From Candidatus Mcinerneyibacteriota bacterium (GTDB lineage: Bacteria; AUK180; JAQVHJ01): a stretch of 8,336 nt of DNA. Within the stretch, counting starts at the first letter, position 1. Each line of letters opens with the position of its first letter. The stretch is taken from positions 1-8,336 of the forward strand of contig DAOVMD010000115.1 of NCBI GenBank assembly GCA_030630935.1, given 5' to 3'. Of this stretch, positions 1-6,165 are shown piece after piece. A model generated the notes under the pieces. That model did not search any database, had not been told where the DNA came from, and was given only the letters and a program-made list of their open reading frames with translations. The position numbers and the translations under genes are program-made.

Positions 1-58
1 CTGCTCTCTGTTCTCTGCTCTCTGTTCTCTGCTCTCAGTTCTCTGCTTTCTGCTATCT
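1..58. repeat. Pyrimidine-rich tandem repeat, 14-bp period
   Basis: The segment consists of four 14-bp units: CTGCTCTCTGTTCT at 1-14 and again at 15-28, CTGCTCTCAGTTCT at 29-42 and CTGCTTTCTGCTAT at 43-56. Each unit is itself two related 7-mers (CTGCTCT/CTGTTCT). The + strand is almost purely C, T and G, with A only at the variant positions. The array is cut by the left window edge, so its full length is unknown. The same type of sequence fills the spaces between the palindromic units downstream (104-135 and 181-214), so it belongs to one composite repeat locus. No coding function is supported. Confidence 0.9.
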
Positions 59-103
59 GCTCAAGCAACTTTGTTGCTTGAGCCATGTACGTCCCCCTTT
101 TTA
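59..103. repeat. Palindromic repeat unit, copy 1 of 3
   Basis: This 45-bp unit has a perfect 11-bp inverted repeat, GCTCAAGCAAC / GTTGCTTGAGC, around a TTT loop (59-83), followed by the 20-nt tail CATGTACGTCCCCCTTTTTA (84-103). Two further copies are identical over all 45 bp. Read on the - strand, the unit is an A/G-rich arm ending in GTAC-ATG and then a strong hairpin. That arrangement recalls the tetranucleotide-plus-hairpin form of REP sequences handled by IS200/IS605-like (RAYT, Y1) transposases. No transposase gene is present here, so the link is inference. Confidence 0.88.
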
Positions 104-135
104 CTCTGTTCTCTGTTCTCTGCTTTCTGCTATCT

Positions 136-180
136 GCTCAAGCAACTTTGTTGCTTGAGCCATGTACGTCCCCCTTTTTA
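136..180. repeat. Palindromic repeat unit, copy 2 of 3
   Basis: Identical over 45 bp to the unit at 59-103: 11-bp stem with TTT loop (136-160) and tail CATGTACGTCCCCCTTTTTA (161-180). It starts 77 bp after copy 1. The pyrimidine stretch before it ends in CTTTCTGCTATCT, as it does before copy 1, so the flank was duplicated together with the palindrome. Confidence 0.88.
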
Positions 181-214
181 TACTCTGTTCTCTGTTCTCT
201 GCTTTCTGTTCTCT

Positions 215-259
215 GCTCAAGCAACTTTGTTGCTTGAGCCATGTACGTCCCCCTTTTTA
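215..259. repeat. Palindromic repeat unit, copy 3 of 3
   Basis: Identical over 45 bp to the other two units: hairpin at 215-239, tail at 240-259. It starts 79 bp after copy 2. The 2-bp difference comes from an extra TA after the T-run of copy 2 (TTTTTATACTCTG against TTTTTACTCTG). Its upstream flank ends CTTTCTGTTCTCT rather than CTTTCTGCTATCT, so this spacer has diverged slightly from the other two. It is the copy nearest the operon, ending 157 bp before the first start codon. Confidence 0.88.
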
Positions 260-270
260 TTGCTTAAATT
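258..270. repeat. 13-bp direct repeat, left copy
   Basis: TATTGCTTAAATT occurs here and again at 379-391, flanking a 108-bp G/T-rich segment. The left copy overlaps the last two bases of the third palindromic unit. It could be a target-site duplication or the trace of a local duplication. At this AT content, chance is also possible. Confidence 0.5.
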
Positions 271-378
271 TGAACAGGGATTTGTTTGATTTTGGTCAAA
301 GTTCTGGGAGATTGGCGGATATGGATTTAGAAGTATTGAATTGTTGGGAGGATTTAGTGTTTGATGTTTTGGCATTAA

Positions 379-391
379 TATTGCTTAAATT
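379..391. repeat. 13-bp direct repeat, right copy
   Basis: Exact second copy of TATTGCTTAAATT, located 26 bp before the start codon of the first pilin gene and just upstream of its ribosome binding site. Confidence 0.5.
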
Positions 392-403
392 ATAAGTGAA
401 AAC

Positions 404-410
404 AAGGAGA
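404..410 (+). promoter_or_regulatory. Ribosome binding site of the giant pilin gene
   Basis: AAGGAGA lies 6 nt before ATG 417-419, an ideal spacing. A second ATG at 411-413 directly abuts the site and is followed at once by TAA (414-416), so it could only make a start-stop pair. This fixes the start at 417. Confidence 0.8.
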
Positions 411-416
411 ATGTAA

Positions 417-3400
417 ATGAAAAGCACTAAACGCAAGAGATTTCTAAAAGGAAGTTCTTTAATTGAGGTATTGGTAGCAGTTGTAATCATTGTTATTGCT
501 ATCACAGCGATTGTCAAGATAATTATAATAGGTGGTCGAGCCGGTCGCTCAGCTCATCATTCCTCAGAAGCTCTTATAATTGCACAGAAGTGGATTGAGA
601 AGAGCAAGGCAAGCAGATTTGAGGATAATTTATTCTTTTCTACGGTATGGAAAAAGGAAAATGATCAGGATGAATATAAAGATCGACCTGAATATTTAAG
701 TTGGACATACTGGGTTAAGAGAGAAGAAAGGTATGTTGTTTTGGAGCAGTTGACTACTGATAAAAGTGCAGATACACCTTATAAAGTTCGGCTATTCAAG
801 GATGTAAGTCCTGTTGACGGTTTTGATGAACCGACCGGTCAGGCAAAGGATTTAAAGCAAATAATAATTACGGTTGGTTGGGCTGAGAACAAACTGGTGG
901 AAAATTTAAATGACCTTGACACGGAAAATACCTCCTGGCGTAATGACGTATTCTGGAAGGAAGTAGAGTTAAAAACACTTATATCAAAACAGAGTCCCAG
1001 CGAGACTTCATGTTGTGACGCTCCCGGCGTCGGAGTCCCGGAAATTTATGTTACAAGTCCGGATGAGCAGCTAATTGAAATTACCCCTGCTTCCGAGACC
1101 ATTGAAGCATGTACAGATGTTACAATTCGAGTTAGGGTTCAGGATTTTTGTCCGAATCCCAAGTTACATGTGGTATTATATTACATTGGTGCTAATGAAT
1201 CTGATACCCAGTCAGTTACGATGGAGTCAATGGGTGGTTTAGGATATCATGAAGCTTTAATCCCATGGGAATATGTCAAGAATTATGATGGAGCATGTGA
1301 AGTTGAAGACCCTGACGGTAATCCGGATTTAAAGATCAAAGTCATTGCAACTGATAGCTATGTTGCCCCTGAATGTTCTACAGGTACAATCAGGACTTCA
1401 GCGAGTTCCTGGGTATTGATTGATATCAAAGACACTTCAGTTCCGAAAATTAATATCACTACAAACTCTAGTCTTGTTGAGGGCGGTAGTGGTGTTGGAT
1501 GTCATGGTAAAATAGAAGCTGAGATCGAAGACGGCTGTAATGGAGTTAATGGAATAGATGTAGGGAACTTAAAGGTTGAGCTTGCACCGATGGATGAGAA
1601 TGAGCTTTATAATGAATCAGACTTATTTGAAATCCCCCTGACTGACCAATCAGATTTTACATTTACCTGGGCTATTGATGAGAGTTATATCAAGGATTAT
1701 TCCAATCCTGATACTACTCCGGGAGCTCCGCTTGATGATTTGCCTGATATTTATTATAGGATTACAGCTTATGACACATGCGATCAATATACAGTTGTCT
1801 GGAGTTCAATGACAGTTACTCCTAAAGATACAAAAGCTCCTGAATTTGAAGAAATTTATAGTATGCCATCATGTCTGCCATGGGGTACTAATATTACATT
1901 CGGTTCCAAGTTCACTGATGAGTGTACAGTCGTTTCTGCGGGTTTATATGTTCGAAATCGCGGTTTAGCTAATACTAAAACGATACCTTTATCCTATTCT
2001 GTACCTGGACTTCCGCACTCAAGTCCTCAAATATATGTAGAAGTTACACCTGCGGATATTGATTCCCCGGATGATTTAATTATTCAATTCTGGGCAGAAG
2101 ACGATTCAAATCAAAGAGGGGAGTCTGAAGAATACATTTTTTATTTTGAAGATGCAATTGCCTGGGATATTGATAATGTTTCAAGTGCTGCGACTTATGG
2201 TGAAAGCCACGACACTATTGCGATAATTATTAAGAATATGCGATCTGAACCTACTTATCTTGGTTCTCTTAAGCTGGTAGACCCTACGAGGATAGATATT
2301 TATAATGAAGCGATGGGTAATACATATACGGTAATTCCATTTATAGATAAGGTAGTAATTGAAAGTTTAACAGATACAACATCCTCCGGAGTCCTTTGGG
2401 ATTGGAAGACATCTTATCCGAGCCCCGGTTCCCGAGAGCGTGCTCCGGTTACACTGGACTTTTATAATGCGGATATTGAAGCTCGAAAACTTGATCCGTT
2501 CGAGAGAGCTGTTATTAGGATTCATTTTCTTGATTCATTTAATGATAATCCAATCCCCGCAAATCCAATTGATATGAATAACCTGCATTTTGAAATGTAC
2601 TTAATTGGTGATGCGAATTTCGAGTATGAATGTAAAAGTCTATTTGATTTTTTTACAGTTGGGAATTCGTGTCCTTATGCTGATGCCGGTTGGGATCAGA
2701 TATCTTGTATGACTGTAGGTCATCCTATGAAAGTAGGTTCTACATTTTATTTCTGGGGCGGGAACTCATTTGACCCTGAGGGTGACCCGATAACATTCAC
2801 CTGGGATTTTGGAGATGGTCATACCAGCACTGATGTTTGGACAAATCATAAATTTGCTACCACAGGTTTACATAAAGTTACCCTCAAAGTCTCAGACGGG
2901 TTCTGTACTTCATACGATAGTATTTATGTGCAGGTTTCTGAGAATGAACCACCTGTTGCGAGGATGTGGTACAGCCCCAATCCTACGGGAGTTGGTATTC
3001 CGGTTAATTTTGATGCCTGGAATTCTTATGACCCGAACTGTGAACAATGGGCATGGCCTGTCGGATTAACTTATCATTGGGATTTTGGAGATGGAGATAC
3101 CTCGACTAATGCCTGGGAGTCTCATCCATATATAAATACGGGGACTTATACGGTTACATTAACAGTTTGGGATTCTGATAGTGCGACTGATTCAATCTCC
3201 ACCGACATTGAAGTTCTTGATGCTTCAACATGCTTCTTAACAAATGTAGGTGCATGGCCTTCAGCCTGGAGCTTCAACGGCTTGGTTGGAACCCAGATTA
3301 CCTTCTGGGGCTGGGTTGGTGATGGAGTCTCGCCATATATCTTTAACTGGGATTTTGGAGACGGTGATACCGCTTCTACAGAGGAAGCTTTCCATACTTA

Positions 3401-4124
3401 TAATAGTACGGGAACTTTTGAGGTTCGATTCTCGGTAATTGATAGTTCCGGATGTATAGGTTCAACTGGCTTCTACCTTACGATTTATGATTTGGATCAG
3501 ATGGTCTGTGATTTTGCATTTGTATGTGCAGGAAATAGGGAGTATGTGGAACTGAACGATATATTTGTTAATACAGGATTTATTGACCTGGAATCCGAAG
3601 TAACAGGTGGATTCTCCGGCGGGTACTGGTTTAACTGGAACATTGCCGATGCGGATCCGAATTGGGGTTGGGAGCCTAATATCAGTGATGTCGTATTCCT
3701 TGCATATGGAGATAAGGATGTTTGGCTGCAGGCCTGGGACAACAGTGCAGGTTACTGTGAATCTACTAAACAGGCTCATGTCTCGGCAATCGAGCCAATT
3801 GCAGTCAAAAGTTTTACGAATTCAACCACAATGACAATTACGTTCAATGTGCTCGGTGCTCCAATAAATATTTCAAATGTTTATCTTGAAGGATATGATA
3901 TGCCCAGTGGCCAGAAAATTAAACAGGTTTACCTGAATGGTACTTTAATATACTTAGGAAATGCTGCAACTATGCTGAATGTTGCGACTGCCCAATTACT
4001 TAACCTTGGAGAAAATGTCCTTACAATTGTAGGGAGTTATGACTATAACGCTACTTCTTATTTCAGGGTTCAGGTAACTTCCGCTAATGAATGTGGTGGA
4101 ACTGCCGCCTTTGAAGCACCATAA
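417..4124 (+). CDS. Giant modular PilV/GspI-like minor pilin with Ig-like and PKD domains
   Basis: A 1235-aa prepilin-like protein, probably a surface-exposed tip component of a type IV pilus or related filament. The N-terminus has a basic leader, then a prepilin peptidase motif GSSLIEVLVA (cut after Gly, Glu at +5, Ser instead of Phe at +1) and a hydrophobic helix to about residue 40. Residues 40-195 resemble the PilV/GspI core, including SEALIIAQKWIEKSK and a final beta segment. After that come three Ig-like modules (about 206-338, 339-470, 471-580), each with a Cys pair near its start (232/245, 362/374, 486/503). Residues 580-748 are another beta-rich region. PKD domains follow with WDFGDG at 796, 888 and 978, and a degenerate fourth has WNIADAD at 1074. 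Residues 1128-1235 form a last beta domain. Ordinary minor pilins have 100-200 aa, so about 1000 residues are extra. It is first in a tight four-gene operon. The pilin call is firm; an adhesive role is inferred. Confidence 0.88.
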   Translation: MKSTKRKRFLKGSSLIEVLVAVVIIVIAITAIVKIIIIGGRAGRSAHHSSEALIIAQKWIEKSKASRFEDNLFFSTVWKKENDQDEYKDRPEYLSWTYWVKREERYVVLEQLTTDKSADTPYKVRLFKDVSPVDGFDEPTGQAKDLKQIIITVGWAENKLVENLNDLDTENTSWRNDVFWKEVELKTLISKQSPSETSCCDAPGVGVPEIYVTSPDEQLIEITPASETIEACTDVTIRVRVQDFCPNPKLHVVLYYIGANESDTQSVTMESMGGLGYHEALIPWEYVKNYDGACEVEDPDGNPDLKIKVIATDSYVAPECSTGTIRTSASSWVLIDIKDTSVPKINITTNSSLVEGGSGVGCHGKIEAEIEDGCNGVNGIDVGNLKVELAPMDENELYNESDLFEIPLTDQSDFTFTWAIDESYIKDYSNPDTTPGAPLDDLPDIYYRITAYDTCDQYTVVWSSMTVTPKDTKAPEFEEIYSMPSCLPWGTNITFGSKFTDECTVVSAGLYVRNRGLANTKTIPLSYSVPGLPHSSPQIYVEVTPADIDSPDDLIIQFWAEDDSNQRGESEEYIFYFEDAIAWDIDNVSSAATYGESHDTIAIIIKNMRSEPTYLGSLKLVDPTRIDIYNEAMGNTYTVIPFIDKVVIESLTDTTSSGVLWDWKTSYPSPGSRERAPVTLDFYNADIEARKLDPFERAVIRIHFLDSFNDNPIPANPIDMNNLHFEMYLIGDANFEYECKSLFDFFTVGNSCPYADAGWDQISCMTVGHPMKVGSTFYFWGGNSFDPEGDPITFTWDFGDGHTSTDVWTNHKFATTGLHKVTLKVSDGFCTSYDSIYVQVSENEPPVARMWYSPNPTGVGIPVNFDAWNSYDPNCEQWAWPVGLTYHWDFGDGDTSTNAWESHPYINTGTYTVTLTVWDSDSATDSISTDIEVLDASTCFLTNVGAWPSAWSFNGLVGTQITFWGWVGDGVSPYIFNWDFGDGDTASTEEAFHTYNSTGTFEVRFSVIDSSGCIGSTGFYLTIYDLDQMVCDFAFVCAGNREYVELNDIFVNTGFIDLESEVTGGFSGGYWFNWNIADADPNWGWEPNISDVVFLAYGDKDVWLQAWDNSAGYCESTKQAHVSAIEPIAVKSFTNSTTMTITFNVLGAPINISNVYLEGYDMPSGQKIKQVYLNGTLIYLGNAATMLNVATAQLLNLGENVLTIVGSYDYNATSYFRVQVTSANECGGTAAFEAP
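2661..3520 (+). other. PKD domain array within the giant pilin
   Basis: This part of the gene encodes three PKD domains (about residues 749-842, 843-935 and 936-1030). Each shows the family signature WDFGDG followed by a Thr/Ser-rich turn, an H-x-Y/F position, a TGT/TGL-type turn and a final V-T-L or V-R-F strand with D-S/D-G. PKD domains are Ig-fold modules of extracellular proteins that often serve as stalks or binding modules. The core codons are nearly identical at DNA level in all three: TGGGATTTTGGAGA begins at 2802, 3078 and 3348, a period of 276 and 270 bp. This suggests tandem duplication. Confidence 0.85.
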
Positions 4125-4139
4125 TAGGAGGACTGAAAT

Positions 4140-4841
4140 ATGAAAAAGAAAAAAAATGAGAAGGGTTTTACAATTATCGAGATGTTGATTGTGCTTGCAG
4201 TCTCTTCAATAATGTTGGCAACACTTGGAGTTGCAATCGTTTCTTTCCAGAGAAATTTCGGGGAGAAGACAGAAAAGCACCACACCGCAATGTACCTTGA
4301 GCAAATAATTAAAATGATTCAGCTCGAATTTCCAGGAGCGAACACTGTTCCCATTGTTGGTACTTGCCCCACCTGTACTTTAAGTTTTGCACCTTTTCCG
4401 TCTGATGAAGATAATTCATTCCAGGAGGCAAAATTTGGAACAGTAAAATTAATTTTTGTAGCACAGTATGATGACCTTTTTGATAACAACTGGAATTATG
4501 ATACAACAAAATTTCTTTTCATCTCGCAGATTGAAAGTGGAACATTTACTCAGCAGAGTGATATAGGGATTAAGGTTTTTGATCTCAATATTTATAAAAC
4601 AACAAACAATCTTACAATGGCAGTAACACGAATGAATTTATTATCAGTAGACCGTCCTGAATCGGCATATCTTGAAGAAGTAAGTATTACAAATGAAGAT
4701 GGTAATTGGTATCTAATTGGGTTCTTCTTCCGGCTTAGAAATTACTGGTATAAGGATAAATCAATTGAAATCGCGAGTGGAAAAAAGAATCCTTATAATT
4801 TTGACTTTACATTAAATACAAATTTAAAAATTAGAAATTAG
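4140..4841 (+). CDS. PilW/GspJ-like minor pilin
   Basis: A 233-aa type IV prepilin-like protein, probably part of the minor-pilin tip complex in the inner membrane and periplasm. It has a lysine-rich leader of nine residues ending in Gly, then FTIIEMLIVLAVSSIMLA: cleavage after Gly9, Phe at +1 and Glu at +5 (Glu14), followed by the usual hydrophobic helix. After the helix, HHTAMYLEQIIKMIQLEF resembles the region of PilW/GspJ after the N-terminal helix. A CPTC motif sits at residues 76-79 and may form a disulfide. The C-terminal part (SAYLEEVSITNEDGNWYLIGFFFRLRN, written here in two parts: SAYLEEVSITNEDG and NWYLIGFFFRLRN) is beta-rich. AGGAGG lies 8 nt before the ATG, and the gene begins 15 nt after the giant pilin. 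The position second after a PilV-like gene and the length support PilW/GspJ; the exact subfamily is not certain. The leader is coded by an A8 run that could slip. Confidence 0.85.
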   Translation: MKKKKNEKGFTIIEMLIVLAVSSIMLATLGVAIVSFQRNFGEKTEKHHTAMYLEQIIKMIQLEFPGANTVPIVGTCPTCTLSFAPFPSDEDNSFQEAKFGTVKLIFVAQYDDLFDNNWNYDTTKFLFISQIESGTFTQQSDIGIKVFDLNIYKTTNNLTMAVTRMNLLSVDRPESAYLEEVSITNEDGNWYLIGFFFRLRNYWYKDKSIEIASGKKNPYNFDFTLNTNLKIRN

Positions 4842-4849
4842 AAGGAGGA
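4842..4849 (+). promoter_or_regulatory. Ribosome binding site deciding a GTG start
   Basis: AAGGAGGA, a near-complete Shine-Dalgarno match, ends 7 nt before GTG 4857-4859. It directly follows the stop codon of the preceding pilin gene. It fixes the start of the PilX/GspK-like protein at GTG, which is also where a typical short leader before the hydrophobic helix would begin. Confidence 0.85.
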
Positions 4850-4856
4850 AAATATT

Positions 4857-6149
4857 GTGAAGGTTTATAGAACAAAAAGTGAACAGGGCAGTGTCCTTAT
4901 TCTTGCATTGTTATCAATTGTAGTCTTCTTTGTTCTTGCTACTGCTTTTCTAATGATTGCACAACAGCATTTAAAGATGCAGGAAAAAGAATCAAATCGG
5001 GCAACTGCTTTTTATAGAGCAGAACGCGGCATCAATGCTGTGGTTAATCTTTTAATGCGTGACGGGGACGATGATTTCAGAACCGCAGGGGAGAAGAAAC
5101 CCCCTCTTTCTCCGAATACTGTTCCGTATGCATTTGACTTTAGCAATGTAAATTTTCAGGTTGATAGGTTGGATACGCGCACTAATCCAATAAGTGATGT
5201 TATTGATAAAAACATTCATGTAGAAGAAATGTTCGAAACCAAGAAGGATTCAATCTGGATAAAGGTAACAGGCTTTTATTATCCGAGGGATGAGTATAAT
5301 AAAACTAAGATTGAAACTAAAGACGAAGACTATATGAAACAAATTATCAAAAGAACAGTTATCGTTAGATTGAGTAAATTCCCCCTTGATGCATTTGATT
5401 ATGCTTTTTATACTTGTAATGATATGAAAGTAAATGGTAGTACCGAAGTCAGCGGTCCAATCTGGGTGGGGGGAACATTAGATGTTGTAGAAACTCCAGG
5501 TCCACATGGACAACATTTTGAATATGACACTTCCGGGAGTACAATTTCAGATGATCCGGATGATCAAGCAAAGTGTTTTAGCTATCTTCAAAATATCCAG
5601 GCTTGGGGTGAAACATTATGTAGTGATCCTAATACCATTAAGATACCATCCGGTACGAAAGCAGGTAATGACAAATATCCTGGCGGGACAATCCTCTGCT
5701 GTGAAGGTGATTTGAAGATCACCGGAGGTTTAACACTATTAGATACCGATCTTGCAGGAACTAACTATATAGGCCCGTCAATGCTGATAGTTAAAGGAAA
5801 CTTAGATATTCAAGGTAATGTTGAGGTTCATGGTCTGATAATGACATTTGGTGATTTTCTTGGTGAAGATGGTGAGGTAGATACTGGTGATGAGGATACA
5901 TCGCATGTAAGCGGTAGTGCCGGGAGCCAGGGGAGTATCATTTCATTACAGGATTTATGGCTTTCAGGTGGGAATGGTTTGGAACTTGAATTTAAAGATT
6001 ATGGTGATTTTGGTTACGGTAGAGCAATCTCTACATCAAAATGGAGAGAGACCTGGGATAAATTCTATGTTGAACGAGGCGGTACGACTTATACAATTGA
6101 AGTTGAAGATGTCGCGGTACCTACTCCTGATGACCCGGTTATAGATTAA
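4857..6149 (+). CDS. PilX/GspK-like minor pilin with beta-rich ectodomain
   Basis: A 430-aa protein with a PilX-type N-terminus: short basic leader (MKVYRTKSEQG), then SVLILALLSIVVFFVLATAF and the amphipathic continuation HLKMQEKESNRATAFYRAERG, where PilX and related proteins have the typical A-x-x-A-E-x-G pattern. The +5 glutamate of ordinary pilins is replaced by Leu, as is usual for PilX/GspK, proteins that cap the pseudopilus tip. Residues about 179-390 contain repeated short Gly/Asn/Asp-rich strands (MKVNGSTEVSGPIWVGG; LKITGG; IVKGNLDIQGNVEVHGLI; SAGSQGSIISLQDLWLSGG), which look like a beta-solenoid. Vicinal cysteines occur at 281-282. The tail is Pro/Asp-rich. The gene starts with GTG 15 nt after the PilW-like gene. 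The N-terminal family call is firm; the ectodomain fold is inferred from pattern only. Confidence 0.8.
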   Translation: MKVYRTKSEQGSVLILALLSIVVFFVLATAFLMIAQQHLKMQEKESNRATAFYRAERGINAVVNLLMRDGDDDFRTAGEKKPPLSPNTVPYAFDFSNVNFQVDRLDTRTNPISDVIDKNIHVEEMFETKKDSIWIKVTGFYYPRDEYNKTKIETKDEDYMKQIIKRTVIVRLSKFPLDAFDYAFYTCNDMKVNGSTEVSGPIWVGGTLDVVETPGPHGQHFEYDTSGSTISDDPDDQAKCFSYLQNIQAWGETLCSDPNTIKIPSGTKAGNDKYPGGTILCCEGDLKITGGLTLLDTDLAGTNYIGPSMLIVKGNLDIQGNVEVHGLIMTFGDFLGEDGEVDTGDEDTSHVSGSAGSQGSIISLQDLWLSGGNGLELEFKDYGDFGYGRAISTSKWRETWDKFYVERGGTTYTIEVEDVAVPTPDDPVID

Positions 6150-6151
6150 GC

Positions 6152-6155
6152 AAGG
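6152..6155 (+). promoter_or_regulatory. Weak ribosome binding site before a TTG start
   Basis: AAGG, the only purine-rich Shine-Dalgarno-like stretch between the two genes, lies 10 nt before TTG 6166-6168. It is much weaker than the sites of the three pilin genes. The first in-frame ATG is at 6211 (residue 16), without a visible binding site, so the TTG start is preferred but not certain. Confidence 0.5.
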
Positions 6156-6165
6156 TCATTAACTA

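Larger units (their letters stand above)
260..416 (+). other. C-poor, G/T-rich leader before the operon
   Basis: No gene is supported here. The interior is strongly G/T-rich on the + strand with only about seven C residues in 130 bases, unlike the pyrimidine array before it and the genes after it. It is bounded by two exact copies of TATTGCTTAAATT (258-270 and 379-391). The leader should contain the operon promoter unless transcription enters from the left. A loose match is TTGATG (361-366), 18 nt, then TTAAAT (385-390), too weak to call. An open frame through it continues from the repeat array and looks incidental. Confidence 0.6.

Noticed and set aside
59-103. Intrinsic terminator (hairpin followed by T-run)
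   Set aside because: The T-run begins 14 nt after the stem, with a GC-rich stretch between, so it does not have terminator geometry. The same holds for the other two copies.
59-259. CRISPR-like array: three identical repeats at regular spacing
   Set aside because: The spacers are not unique sequences but copies of the same pyrimidine repeat, the repeat has a long non-palindromic tail, and no cas gene is present.
361-390. Promoter TTGATG - 18 nt - TTAAAT
   Set aside because: Both boxes are poor matches in very AT-rich DNA and equally good matches are expected by chance; kept only as a note in the leader entry.
71-395. Two short + strand open frames across the repeat array (71-289 and 162-395)
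   Set aside because: Their protein sequence is a translation of the tandem repeat, the same peptide appearing more than once, with no convincing ribosome binding site.
3462-3779. Antisense open frame of 105 codons inside the giant pilin gene
   Set aside because: It is fully inside a gene with clear domain structure, shows no domain or binding site, and looks like a reading-frame shadow.
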